Below are positions 42,023 through 52,473 of a stretch of DNA of 64,000 nucleotides, one piece after another. The stretch's first letter is position 1. Each line of letters opens with the position of its first letter. The translations under genes were made by a program, and so were the position numbers. The stretch comes from an uncultured Lachnospiraceae bacterium (GTDB taxonomy: Bacteria > Bacillota > Clostridia > Lachnospirales > Lachnospiraceae). The notes under the pieces are model-generated. The model was not told the DNA's origin. It searched no databases and saw only the letters and a program-made list of their open reading frames with translations. Where the stretch lies: positions 39,207-103,206 of the forward strand of contig CAJTVL010000004.1 in NCBI GenBank assembly GCA_910579425.1. The letters are read 5' to 3'.

Positions 42023-42154
42023 ATTCAAGGTGATGTAACAAATTTGTAATATTTAATTCCTATGCACCCGTAGTCTAACGGATAGAACGAAGGCCTCCGA
42101 CGCCTTTAATGCAGGTTCGATTCCTGTCGGGTGCATTTGCATCACCTTGAATAT
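42021..42154. repeat. 15-bp inverted repeat flanking tRNA-Arg
   Basis: ATATTCAAGGTGATG at 42021-42035 and its exact reverse complement CATCACCTTGAATAT at 42140-42154 enclose the tRNA gene, which lies between them alone. Further partial matches extend outward. Confidence 0.85.
42064..42135 (+). tRNA. tRNA-Arg (anticodon CCG)
   Basis: Cloverleaf fits: acceptor GCACCCG/CGGGTGC with discriminator A, short D arm, anticodon stem AAGGC/GCCTT around CTCCGAC (anticodon CCG at 42097-42099), T stem GCAGG/CCTGT with loop TTCGATT. CCA is not encoded. Decodes CGG. Confidence 0.93.
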
Positions 42155-42186
42155 GTGATATATAAAAAACTCAGGAAAGGATGATT

Positions 42187-43524
42187 ATGAGATATTCAGA
42201 ACAGAACAAAAAGCATGGACTGAAAGAAAGATTCATAATGCTTGAAGAGTGGATTATGGATCATAATAAGATTGTAATGCCTGTTGTTCTTATTGTCTGC
42301 ATATTGATCACCGTGCTGGTGGCGGTTAATGCCAACCATAGAAAGATTAAGGAGAAGGAAGCCGAACAGGCAGCGATACCGGTATCGGCAGAGGAGACAG
42401 TCCCTGCCGAGGAGGAGTCAGATACCCCTGTTTATGAGCTGGAAAAAAATACGCATCCGGAAATAAATAATGTGATAAGAACTTACTATGACGCTCAGGC
42501 GGAAGGGAATATAGAGACTATCTCGTCACTGAATGCTTATCTGGATGATATTGATACCATACGCGTACAGGAGTTAAGTAAATATATTGACTCTTATCCG
42601 GTTCTTGACGTTTATACCAAGCCTGGTATTGAAGATAATACCTATGTGGCATATGTTTATTCCGAGACATTGTTTTCGGATGTGGAGAAAGCTCTTCCAG
42701 GTATGCAGACTTACTATATCGGCCAGAATGAGTCAGGTGATTTTTTCATCAATGACGGTACCTACAATGTGGATGTGTGGGATTACATCAAGGCGCTTAC
42801 CCTTCAGGACGACGTGGTTGACCTGAACAATAAGGTTGCCGTAGAGTACAATGAAATGCTGGCAGAGGACGAAGAACTGAATGAGTATGTGGCTTATCTG
42901 AAAGAGAAAATAAACGAAGATGTAGGTGAAATTCTTGCTCAGGCTGAACTTCCTGCGCAGGAGAGCGCTTCGGAAACGGATGCGTCAAATGACGCTGAAA
43001 CGGCGGACGCTTCCGAGGGCGAAAATACAGAGGCGCCTCTCACAGTGTTAAAGACTGTGCGGGCCACGGATGTTGTCAATATCCGCAGTTCTGACAGCGA
43101 GGAAGCAGACAAACTGGATAAAGCGCAGATTGGTCAGGAGTTTACTCTGCTGGAAGAAAAAGGAAATGGCTGGAGTAAAATAAAATATAATGACAGGGAG
43201 GCCTATATCAAGAGCGACTACCTGGAGGAGGCAGCTCAGGAGACGGCGGATACACAGGTCGCTTCTTCAGAGGGCTCCGATGAGGATCAGGAGGAAGAGG
43301 AGGCGGAGGCTTCGCAGGAGATTTCTACCGCAGAAAATTCCACAGGAAAGGTTACGGTAATTGAAAGTGTGAAGGTGCGCAAGAGCGCCAGTACAGAGGC
43401 AGAGTCTCTGGGGACTGCCTATACAGGAGAGGAGTTAGAACTTCTCATGAAACAGGCAGACGGGTGGACCAGAGTAAAATATAAGGGACAGAGCGCTTAT
43501 GTCAAATCTGACTATGTAGAGTAA
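42187..43524 (+). CDS. Membrane-anchored protein with NTF2-like and two SH3b domains
   Basis: 445 residues. A cytoplasmic tail is followed by one transmembrane helix (IVMPVVLIVCILITVLVAV), an NTF2/Cystatin-like region (NVIRTYYDAQAEGNIETISSL...), an acidic linker, and two bacterial SH3 domains: VVNIRSSDSEEADKL...YIKSDYLEEA and VKVRKSASTEAESLG...YVKSDYVE. SH3b domains bind peptidoglycan peptides, so it is probably a cell-surface wall-binding protein. Start ATG 42187 follows AGGAAAGG at proper distance; ATG 42181 touches that site. Specific role unknown. Confidence 0.82.
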   Translation: MRYSEQNKKHGLKERFIMLEEWIMDHNKIVMPVVLIVCILITVLVAVNANHRKIKEKEAEQAAIPVSAEETVPAEEESDTPVYELEKNTHPEINNVIRTYYDAQAEGNIETISSLNAYLDDIDTIRVQELSKYIDSYPVLDVYTKPGIEDNTYVAYVYSETLFSDVEKALPGMQTYYIGQNESGDFFINDGTYNVDVWDYIKALTLQDDVVDLNNKVAVEYNEMLAEDEELNEYVAYLKEKINEDVGEILAQAELPAQESASETDASNDAETADASEGENTEAPLTVLKTVRATDVVNIRSSDSEEADKLDKAQIGQEFTLLEEKGNGWSKIKYNDREAYIKSDYLEEAAQETADTQVASSEGSDEDQEEEEAEASQEISTAENSTGKVTVIESVKVRKSASTEAESLGTAYTGEELELLMKQADGWTRVKYKGQSAYVKSDYVE

Positions 43525-43548
43525 AATATGTTGTGTAAAGAGAGAAAA

Positions 43549-43599
43549 GCATTTTATTTTGTAGGTTTTTGCTGTATACTTACAAATAAGATGCTTTTT
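43549..43599 (+). terminator. Terminator after the SH3-domain gene
   Basis: GCATTTTATTT pairs with AAATAAGATGC (one T-G pair), followed by TTTTT. A TATACT in its loop (43575-43580) might be the -10 of the next gene. Confidence 0.6.
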
Positions 43600-43625
43600 G
43601 TTGACATAAGGAAGGGGTATGCGCT

Positions 43626-44609
43626 ATGATCAGAAAATTTAATGTAGGTATCATGGGGGCCGGAAACATAGCGGGGGTTATGGCTAATACGGTCAATAAA
43701 ATGAAAAATGCAAAGCTTTATGGGGTTGCTTCCCGGGAGCAGGTGAAGGCGGATGTTTTTGCCGGGAAGTATGGATGCAAAAAGGCCTATGGTTCCTATG
43801 AAGAGCTTGCAATGGACAAAAAAGTAGATTTAATTTATGTGGCCTCGCCTCATTCGGAACATTATGCCAATGCAAAGCTATGTATGGAGCATGGAAAGCC
43901 TGTATTATGTGAAAAGGCCTTTACGGCAAATGCGGCTCAGGCAGAAGAATTAATCAGAATGTCGGAGGAAAAGGGAGTTTTCCTGGGAGAAGCGATCTGG
44001 ACACGCTATATGCCTATGCTTTCAACGATCCGTGAAGTGATTGACAGTAAGGTGATCGGAGAGGCCAAAACCCTGACCGCCAACCTGGGATATGTAATTG
44101 ACGGGGTACCCAGGCTTCAGGATCCGGCGCTTGCAGGAGGAGCCCTGCTGGATGTTGGGGTATATACCATAAATTTTGCGCTGATGGTATTTGGCAAAGA
44201 AATCGAGAAAATCAGTTCTAACTGCACTTATACAAAGAGCGGGGTAGACGAGCAGAACAGTATTACCATTCAATATAAGGATGGCAGGGTGGCGCACCTG
44301 AACAGCTCCATGGTTTCCATGAGCGACAGAAAGGGAATCATATACGGGACAAAAGGATTTCTGGTGATTGAAAATATCAATAATTATGAGAGCATCACGG
44401 TTTATGATGACGCCCGCAAAAAGGTTGCCTTTTATAAGGCTCCAAAGCAGATTTCAGGATATGAATACGAGGTGGAAGCCAGCATGAAGGCGATTCAGGA
44501 TGGGAAGTTTGAGTGCAGTCAGATGCCTCACAGCGAGATTTTGTTTGTGATGAGGCTTATGGACGATCTGCGCAGGGAATGGAAAATTAAATTTCCTTTT
44601 GAAGAATAA
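43626..44609 (+). CDS. Gfo/Idh/MocA family oxidoreductase
   Basis: 327-residue NAD(P)-dependent sugar or diol dehydrogenase. N-terminal Rossmann motif GIMGAGNIAGVMA, then the conserved DLIYVASPHSEHYANA and the GKPVLCEKAF block containing the catalytic EK pair; the C-terminal domain begins near GALLDVGVYTINFA. GGAAGGGG precedes the ATG. Substrate not indicated; no operon partner. Confidence 0.93.
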   Translation: MIRKFNVGIMGAGNIAGVMANTVNKMKNAKLYGVASREQVKADVFAGKYGCKKAYGSYEELAMDKKVDLIYVASPHSEHYANAKLCMEHGKPVLCEKAFTANAAQAEELIRMSEEKGVFLGEAIWTRYMPMLSTIREVIDSKVIGEAKTLTANLGYVIDGVPRLQDPALAGGALLDVGVYTINFALMVFGKEIEKISSNCTYTKSGVDEQNSITIQYKDGRVAHLNSSMVSMSDRKGIIYGTKGFLVIENINNYESITVYDDARKKVAFYKAPKQISGYEYEVEASMKAIQDGKFECSQMPHSEILFVMRLMDDLRREWKIKFPFEE

Positions 44610-44628
44610 GAAAATAAAATCAGGATAT

Positions 44629-44667
44629 AATAAGACGGAGCGGGCCAGGTGTCTGCTCCGTCTTATT
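44629..44667 (+). terminator. Terminator hairpin after the oxidoreductase gene
   Basis: A perfect 13-bp stem (AATAAGACGGAGC and its complement) with a 13-base loop; the T-run is short and interrupted. Confidence 0.65.
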
Positions 44668-44748
44668 AACAGTGTGCCCGGCGGGTGCACGTTCTAAGGG
44701 CAGTCCGCGAAGTGTGCTCTCTGCCTGAGCATGAGGAGGAAATTTGAG

Positions 44749-45180
44749 ATGAAAAGTGATGATGCAAAGGTTTTGCGGGAAGTGCAGCGAAATACCAAGA
44801 TGGCAATGAAAGCCATTGATACAATTACCGACAGGGTTTATGATGACGATTTGTCTATGCATATCACCAGGGAGTCGATGAAGTATGCGGAGCTTTATAA
44901 TAAGGCGACGGACAGGCTTTTAAACGGAAGAGCGGCTTCCTACAGAGAAAACGGAATTCAGGATATGATGTTGAAAGGGGGAGTGCGCGCAAACACCATG
45001 CTCAATACCAGCACAAGCCATATTGCCGAGCTTTTGATCCAGGGCTCCAACAGGGGGCTTACCAGCATGTGGAAGGCCATCAATCATAATGAAAATGCAG
45101 GAAACGTTTCGATGGAGATTGCAAAGGAGCTGATGGACTTTGAGGAGAAGAATATTGAGAAGCTGAAGCAGTATTTATAG
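44749..45180 (+). CDS. Conserved hypothetical protein (143 aa)
   Basis: 143 residues, all-helical in appearance, with Asn/Asp/Met-rich helices (DAKVLREVQRNTKMAMKAID, NTSTSHIAELLIQGSNRG). No membrane segment. The pattern vaguely recalls a four-helix bundle of ferritin-like type but metal-ligand residues are not evident, so I assign no function. GAGGAGGAAAT precedes ATG 44749; an in-frame ATG 18 bases earlier overlaps the ribosome site. Confidence 0.75.
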   Translation: MKSDDAKVLREVQRNTKMAMKAIDTITDRVYDDDLSMHITRESMKYAELYNKATDRLLNGRAASYRENGIQDMMLKGGVRANTMLNTSTSHIAELLIQGSNRGLTSMWKAINHNENAGNVSMEIAKELMDFEEKNIEKLKQYL

Positions 45181-45189
45181 AAATAATGC

Positions 45190-45218
45190 TTGAGATTTTT
45201 GGATAGACGTTATATAAT
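45190..45218 (+). promoter_or_regulatory. Promoter of gdhA
   Basis: TTGAGA (45190-45195), 17-bp spacer, TATAAT (45213-45218), about 80 bases before the start codon. A second AT-rich zone nearer the gene lacks a well-spaced -35. Confidence 0.6.
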
Positions 45219-45285
45219 AGCAGAGGCAGGGTGTTTTTGGATATAATTGTATACAAGAATACCATACTACAGTTATACTAAATAA

Positions 45286-46635
<1,350 letters not shown>

Positions 46636-46685
46636 AACAGAATCTGTAAAATGACCCGTAAATGAGCAGAGATTGATTCATGTAA

Positions 46686-46720
46686 AATAAGCCCGAGAGC
46701 ATGTCGCTTTCGGGCTTATT
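46686..46720. terminator. Bidirectional terminator between gdhA and the chemoreceptor gene
   Basis: AATAAGCCCGA and its complement form the core stem, extended by a further AGC/GCT after one G-T pair, with ATGTC as loop. The A/T ends suit both converging genes. Confidence 0.75.
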
Positions 46721-46761
46721 GATTTGATGTACTCGGCGCTGCTTTACAGCCTCTTGGCTTT

Positions 46762-48117
46762 TTAGTTTGTGGAAAGCTGCAGAATTTTTTCCATATCTGA
46801 AATCAGTTCCCTGGAATAATTCTCCGCCTCCCAGTAAATTTTTGTGGCTCCGGAATAGTCGCCCTTCTGGATTGCATTTATCACGGAAGCGCCGTATTTA
46901 TGAAATTTCTGATGTTTGGGGCCTAACCCCTCCCACAGAGGCAGAACGCCCGGAATATTCGGCGTCATTGCATAATAAAAATGTCCGAAACCGCATTTGG
47001 ATGAGTCAAGCTGTAAGGGGATTACAGATTGCGTATCTATCATTTTTTTCAGGTTGCCCAGCCAGGTGTGGTGGGAGGAAATCGCCTGAGTCATGTATTG
47101 GGCAAATTCCTGGTTCTTTAGATGGAAGAAGGCGTCCTTTGTCATTTCTCCCATTTGCCTTACGGTTTCGTCTAAGTTTTTTTCTATGTCTATGACCGGC
47201 TTGGCAGACTGCTTTAGCTCTTCCCCTACCTTCTGCATGAATCCGGTGCTGTCCTTTAGCTGTCTTTCCATTTCCCGCATGGAATTGCTGATTTCTTCGC
47301 TGACCGCCGCAATGGAGCTGACAGAGTCGTTTACTCTTGACACATACTGCTGGCTTTCATTGTTTAATTCCCAGACGTTTTTGATTTTTTCGGTCACGGT
47401 TTCAAGGGCTTCGATGGTGCTTGTGGAGCTCTTGACGCTTTTGGCGGAAGCATTTTTCATATTTTCTACGAAGGACTCCATCCCTTTGGTCAAAGTCTGG
47501 GTCTGCTCTGCCAAGGCCCTGATTTCATTTGCCACTACCGCAAAGCCTTTTCCGGCTTCCCCGGCTCTGGCCGCCTCCACGGAAGCGTTCAGTGAGAGCA
47601 GATTTGTCTGCATGGAAATAGAGTTGATTCCGGAAACCAGCTCACTGATGTGGTCAATGGTTTGAATCAGCTCGTCCATATCCTGCTGCATGTGCTGAGA
47701 AATAGCGATGGTTTGGTCGGAGAGATCCCTGATCGTAGTCAGTTCGCTCTGTCCTGCCTCAATCTTCCGATAGACCTCGCTGGTTTGTTCCGAAACTCTG
47801 ATAATGGTATTCGTGAGTTCTTCATGCTGATTGTTGGAGTTGCCCATGGAGCCTCCGAAAATGGTTTCTGTAGCGTGGGAGACTCTGCGCGAAATATCAA
47901 GTATTTCTTCGGTTTGGTGCTGCATCATCAGATCCAGAGAACTGATCTGCATGACGGCGTTAATGTTTTTTTCCAGCACTTTTGCAAACTGTTCTCTTCC
48001 CTCAGAAAGTCTCCTGTAAATTTGAGCAAGATCCGGATTCGCTGAATAGTCTGTATCCTGCAGTTGGGAGATTGCTCGCATAAGCACCGAGTTTTTTTTG
48101 ACGATGGCCATTTGCAT
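46762..48117 (-). CDS. Soluble methyl-accepting chemotaxis-type protein with CZB domain
   Basis: 451 residues without a transmembrane segment. The central signalling domain has the MCP hairpin tip ([34 protein letters not shown], about residues 165-200). The C-terminal chemoreceptor zinc-binding domain shows [19 protein letters not shown] and HQKFHKYG, the His/Cys ligands of CZB. Such receptors sense zinc or hypochlorous acid and signal through CheA/CheW or diguanylate cyclases. No che gene is nearby. The start could also be the ATG two codons in. Confidence 0.92.
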   Translation of the reverse strand: MQMAIVKKNSVLMRAISQLQDTDYSANPDLAQIYRRLSEGREQFAKVLEKNINAVMQISSLDLMMQHQTEEILDISRRVSHATETIFGGSMGNSNNQHEELTNTIIRVSEQTSEVYRKIEAGQSELTTIRDLSDQTIAISQHMQQDMDELIQTIDHISELVSGINSISMQTNLLSLNASVEAARAGEAGKGFAVVANEIRALAEQTQTLTKGMESFVENMKNASAKSVKSSTSTIEALETVTEKIKNVWELNNESQQYVSRVNDSVSSIAAVSEEISNSMREMERQLKDSTGFMQKVGEELKQSAKPVIDIEKNLDETVRQMGEMTKDAFFHLKNQEFAQYMTQAISSHHTWLGNLKKMIDTQSVIPLQLDSSKCGFGHFYYAMTPNIPGVLPLWEGLGPKHQKFHKYGASVINAIQKGDYSGATKIYWEAENYSRELISDMEKILQLSTN

Positions 48118-48202
48118 ATCCTCTTATCTTTCCTAAAAAATTAAACTGTTTATTCCATCATACGGGAAATTAAACTTTTTGCAAGTCTTTTTGCAGTAAT
48201 TT

Positions 48203-49096
48203 TTATAAATTTGGCTGGCAATATAGGGAAAGAGGATACTCGGAGAGAATTTCTCTTGCAACATAGAGGGTTTTATCCTCTCTCACGGAAAGCGTCCATT
48301 TTACAAGTATCATCTTACCGCATACAATTTCCAGACAGGTAATGCACCGGGGATGGACGCAGCTTCCAGTGTTGATGTAATAAGGAGCCTGAGGGTTAAG
48401 GCGGGGCCTGTGGGTGTGTCCGGTAATCAGGGGACGCTTTGTTTCCATGGCATAGCGGCTCAGGCGCTGTTCCACCCTGTCCTTGTGCACATAATTTTTG
48501 GCCGCGCTGGTCGGGTCAAGGACGCCAAAATGCTCCATGGGTTCCCAAAGGTAGCGGACGAGAAAACGTGTCAGCTTCCAGCAGGCGGAGTTGAAAAAAT
48601 CGGCCTGGTGCCCGTGTGTCAAAAACAATCGAAAGTCCTGAGAGGTATTTTCCAGAATCAGGCCCTCATAAAACGGAAGATCCTCAAAGAAAGGCCGGAT
48701 ACATTGCTTTTCACGGCAAAAGCAGGAAGCAAGGAGCAGATTGCCAAAGCCGGCTTTTTTCTTTTCCATATCATGATTGCCGTATACCATATAGAGTCTG
48801 CCCTGTCTGCGGTACAGGGAAAGGAGCCAGAACACGTCGCTGTGTATTTCGACGATCTGGCTCATTTTCCGGTTTTCCCAGAGCTCATCCCCGTCTCCCA
48901 GCTCAATATAGGTAAATCCCCGCTCATAGTAGTGAGAAAGGGCCGTAAAATAAAGGTTCTGATTTTTCAGAAAGTTGTCGTTGGAATTTCCCCGGCCCCG
49001 GTGACAGTCGCTGATGATGGCATAGCGGCTTTGCCGTGACAGGGGCAGAACCGGGGCTTTGTCAAAAGCATGAGAGATACGGGAATGAAAACTCAT
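48203..49096 (-). CDS. Calcineurin-like metallophosphoesterase
   Basis: 297-residue two-metal phosphoesterase: D-x-H in ISDCHRG, GDGDE, GNHD, HGHQ and GHTH, the full ligand set. The layout is like LpxH/UDP-diacylglucosamine hydrolases, but a Gram-positive cell lacks that substrate, so the real one is unknown. Eleven bases separate it from the upstream DUF4474 gene on the same strand, so the two are probably one unit. Confidence 0.9.
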   Translation of the reverse strand: MSFHSRISHAFDKAPVLPLSRQSRYAIISDCHRGRGNSNDNFLKNQNLYFTALSHYYERGFTYIELGDGDELWENRKMSQIVEIHSDVFWLLSLYRRQGRLYMVYGNHDMEKKKAGFGNLLLASCFCREKQCIRPFFEDLPFYEGLILENTSQDFRLFLTHGHQADFFNSACWKLTRFLVRYLWEPMEHFGVLDPTSAAKNYVHKDRVEQRLSRYAMETKRPLITGHTHRPRLNPQAPYYINTGSCVHPRCITCLEIVCGKMILVKWTLSVREDKTLYVAREILSEYPLSLYCQPNL

Positions 49097-49106
49097 AAAG
49101 TGCCTC

Positions 49107-50003
49107 CTAATTCAGGTGATGCCATTGCCCCCTGCGGTATCTGCGCGGCGTGAGAGTTCTGCGAAAAGCAAAGGGCAGAAGATAGTACAGATAGAGAAGG
49201 CGGTCTAAAGTGGTGGTAAAGGGCCGGGTAATCAGCAGGTAGAGCCGGCAGAAAATCCGGTTGGAAAACTGGGAAAAACTCCGGACAAGACGGGCGAAAA
49301 AGCCGCGGTGTTCTTTGGGAGAATCACAGTACTGAATGTGAACCGTATTGCCGCAGACCTTTAAGCAGTCTCCGGATAAACCGGCCTGTTGCAGCGCCTG
49401 CAGAAAGAGACATCTCATTTCGCAGTCGAAAAACGCGATGGAGATGTTCATGCATAGCTGCTCCGGCCTGGAAAACCGGCCCATGCAAAAGGCGGTGAGC
49501 CACCAGGTTTTCCGGGAAACGCAGGCAAGTGGCTTATGCCTTAGAAGCTCGAAGGAGAAAGGAAGCATATCTTTATCCTCCACAGCCTGGAATAAGGTAA
49601 AGGGAATTTCTTTTTCCGGAACAATCCGGTCAGCATAATAGATGCCAATCTCCGCGCCGGTATTGATACCGTACTGACCTTTCCAGAATTCGATCAGCCA
49701 GGTTCGGTTCCGGTAGTTAAAGTAAACCGGAAGACAGTCGAAAACCATGTTAAAGTGGGATGCTGCATGGTCAAACAGGGAAGTATAACCCATAGATCTC
49801 TGCCAGGCATCGTTTCTTGAGGAGATGATGTCCTGGCACTCTATATAGCAATATCCAAAGGGCTCAATGAGAGTATTCAGGAGCCGGCATTTTTCCGCAC
49901 AGCACATGGAGTAAACTTTTTTGATTGCCCATCTTCTTCGGCAGGATGACAAAACAAAAAAGAGAAGAAGGGCAAATATAACAAAAACAATTGAAAAGTA
50001 CAT
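49107..50003 (-). CDS. DUF4474 domain protein with N-terminal membrane anchor
   Basis: 298 residues. An N-terminal hydrophobic helix (SIVFVIFALLLFFVLSS) is followed by the DUF4474 block: FGYCYIECQDIISSRNDAWQ, MVFDCLPVYFNYRNRTWLIE and FWKGQYGINTGAEIGIYYAD. The C-terminus has another moderately hydrophobic, basic stretch. Function unknown. It is cotranscribed with the metallophosphoesterase gene downstream and divergent from the TPR-DUF4125 gene. Confidence 0.8.
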   Translation of the reverse strand: MYFSIVFVIFALLLFFVLSSCRRRWAIKKVYSMCCAEKCRLLNTLIEPFGYCYIECQDIISSRNDAWQRSMGYTSLFDHAASHFNMVFDCLPVYFNYRNRTWLIEFWKGQYGINTGAEIGIYYADRIVPEKEIPFTLFQAVEDKDMLPFSFELLRHKPLACVSRKTWWLTAFCMGRFSRPEQLCMNISIAFFDCEMRCLFLQALQQAGLSGDCLKVCGNTVHIQYCDSPKEHRGFFARLVRSFSQFSNRIFCRLYLLITRPFTTTLDRLLYLYYLLPFAFRRTLTPRRYRRGQWHHLN

Positions 50004-50131
50004 AAAATAAATCCCTGTGTATTTTACATTATAATATGTAAGAAAGAGCCGGAGGTGATGCTTGAAAAAAACAATGAAAGCAGTATAATAAATAACATGG
50101 AGTGCAGATTGAAAAGGAGCGTGGATACAGA

Positions 50132-52465
50132 ATGGTAATTGAAGAGGTTTTAAGACAGTTGGATGAATTGTTTGCGAAGCACCAAATAGAGCAGGTAGAG
50201 CCCTTTTTGCTCCAAAAGATCGGTGAGGCGGATGCGCAGGGGGATGTGGGGGCCATGATCACCCTCTTAAATGAAATCATCGGCCATTACCGGGAAGTGG
50301 GGGAATTTGACAAGGCGATTTTAAGCTGTAAGGAGGTTCTCCTCCTCACCGAGCGGGCAGGCCTTAAAGGAACGGTGGTCTATGCCACCACGCTTTTGAA
50401 TGTGGCCAATGCCTGCAGGGCGGCAGGGCTTTTAAAGGAATCCATGATCTACTATCAGGAGGTCAAGACGATCTATGAGAGAGAATTAAAGCATGATGAT
50501 TTCAGGTACGCCAGCCTTTATAATAACATGAGCCTTCTGTTTCAGGAAATGGGGGATTTTGAGAGCGCCTGCGACTGTCTGGAGCGGGCCCTGTCCATTG
50601 CAACTATGTATGCACAGGCCAGGATTGAGGTTGCCGTAACCTATACCAATCTGGCCTCCTCCCAGCTAAAGCTGGGACGGTATCAGGATGCCATCGACAA
50701 CCTGCAAAGAGCCTTTGCTATTTTTGAGAGTGATGAGGAGAAGGATTATCATTACAGCGGAGCCCTTTCCGCTATGGGAGAGGCCCAGTATCTGGCGGGC
50801 AATCTGGAGGAGTCCGCCCGGTATTACCGTCTGGCGCTGGATGAGGTTGAGAAGAACATGGGAAAAAGCAAGGCTTATGAGATCATTCTCCAGAACTTAA
50901 ATACGGTGACCGAAAAAATAAAAGAGGTTCCCATGAAGAACCGTCAGTTCATAAGCGGGATGGAGCTGTGTGAGGCATTTTATGAGGAATACGGCAGACC
51001 GATGATCCGTCAGAAGTTTCCCATGTACGAGAACGTGATTGCGGCAGGCCTTGTGGGGGAAGGTTCGGAATGCTTCGGCTTTGACGACCAGGTGTCAAGG
51101 GATCACGATTTCGGCCCCGGATTCTGTCTCTGGCTGACAGACCAGATTTACGACGAGATAGGGGACGAGCTGCAAAGAGCCTACGAAGAACTGCCCGCCA
51201 CCTATATGGGGATCACCCGTTTTACCACCCTGAAGGCTCAAAAGCGGGTAGGGGTATTTCGGATCGGGGATTTTTATGAGGGACTGATCGGGCTTCGGGA
51301 TGTGCCCACCACCCAGAACCAGTGGCTGTTTCTGGAGGACTATCGGCTGGCCACGGCGGTGAACGGAAAGGTATTTCGGGACGACCTTGGGGAATTTACC
51401 AGAATCAGGAAGGGGATTCTCTCCTATTATCCGGAGGATGTGCGGATTAAAAAGATTGCCAGGCAGGCGGCTCTGATGGCTCAGTCCGGACAGTATAATT
51501 ACTCCAGGATGTTTGGCAGAGGAGAGCGTGTGACGGCCAGAATTGCCCTTTCGGAGTTTATGAAGCATACCATGTCCATGGTGTATCTCTTAAACCGTAC
51601 CTACGCCCCTTTTTATAAGTGGATGCACAGAGGGATGGAGAGGCTTTTAGTGCTGCCGGAGATCAGGGATATTTTAAGCGCCCTGGTAGATTTCCCGGCA
51701 GGGGATGAGCGAATCCCCCAGACCATTGAGATGATCGTGGCCCTCATCATTGCGGAGATGAAAAAACAGGGGCTGACCAGCGGAGAAGACAACTATCTGG
51801 ACAATCATACGGACAAAATATTAAAGAGCATTCCCGAAAAAGAAAGCAGGGACGATTCTTTCAGGAGCGCCCTCATAGACGAACTGGTTTCTCTGGAGTG
51901 GGCGGCCTTTGACAAGGTGGAAAATGAAGGGGGAAGGGCAGACTGTCAGGATGACTGGAACACCTTTTCTATCATGCGAAAGAGCCAGTATCAGACCTGG
52001 ACGGAGGAGATGCTAAGGAGTTATATCGGGGATTTTAGGCGGGCGGATCAAAAAGGCTGGAATCTGATTACCGAGAAATACGCCCGGATGATGGAGAGCA
52101 CGGCTCCCGTAAGGTATGCCCAGCTCAAAGACACCCTGCCGCAGCTCCCGGATATGAAAAAGGAGATCATAGAGGAGATCGTAAAGATCCAGGTGGGCTG
52201 GATGGAGGACTTTGCCCGGGAGTACCCCAAAGCGGCAGGAAGCGCCCGCAGGATCCATACGTCTGAGGACACTCCTTTTGACACTTCCTACGAAACCTAC
52301 TTGAGAGGAGAGCTTTCTACCTACTCGGATGAAACCCTGGATCTGTATGGCCGTTTTATTGCAGGGCTGTGCAGAAAAGAGCAAAATCTGGCGAAGATGA
52401 TTATGACCAACACGGCTCACTTATATGGATATGCTTCTTTGGAGGAGCTGGAAGGAAAACTTTAG
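50132..52465 (+). CDS. TPR-DUF4037-DUF4125 multidomain protein
   Basis: 777 cytoplasmic residues. About residues 20-280 are TPR repeats (for example YASLYNNMSLLFQEMGDFESA, VAVTYTNLASSQLKLGRYQDA). About 290-560 is a DUF4037 nucleotidyltransferase-like domain with GLVGEGSECFGFDDQVSRDHDFGP, where the GSE and DHD acids suit a Pol-beta-type active site. About 590-777 is DUF4125 (LIDELVSLEWAAFDKVENEGG, DDWNTFSIMRKSQYQTW). Function unknown. I chose ATG 50132 (AAGGAG 12 bases up); an in-frame GTG at 50102 has no site. Confidence 0.82.
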   Translation: MVIEEVLRQLDELFAKHQIEQVEPFLLQKIGEADAQGDVGAMITLLNEIIGHYREVGEFDKAILSCKEVLLLTERAGLKGTVVYATTLLNVANACRAAGLLKESMIYYQEVKTIYERELKHDDFRYASLYNNMSLLFQEMGDFESACDCLERALSIATMYAQARIEVAVTYTNLASSQLKLGRYQDAIDNLQRAFAIFESDEEKDYHYSGALSAMGEAQYLAGNLEESARYYRLALDEVEKNMGKSKAYEIILQNLNTVTEKIKEVPMKNRQFISGMELCEAFYEEYGRPMIRQKFPMYENVIAAGLVGEGSECFGFDDQVSRDHDFGPGFCLWLTDQIYDEIGDELQRAYEELPATYMGITRFTTLKAQKRVGVFRIGDFYEGLIGLRDVPTTQNQWLFLEDYRLATAVNGKVFRDDLGEFTRIRKGILSYYPEDVRIKKIARQAALMAQSGQYNYSRMFGRGERVTARIALSEFMKHTMSMVYLLNRTYAPFYKWMHRGMERLLVLPEIRDILSALVDFPAGDERIPQTIEMIVALIIAEMKKQGLTSGEDNYLDNHTDKILKSIPEKESRDDSFRSALIDELVSLEWAAFDKVENEGGRADCQDDWNTFSIMRKSQYQTWTEEMLRSYIGDFRRADQKGWNLITEKYARMMESTAPVRYAQLKDTLPQLPDMKKEIIEEIVKIQVGWMEDFAREYPKAAGSARRIHTSEDTPFDTSYETYLRGELSTYSDETLDLYGRFIAGLCRKEQNLAKMIMTNTAHLYGYASLEELEGKL

Positions 52466-52473
52466 GAAAAATA

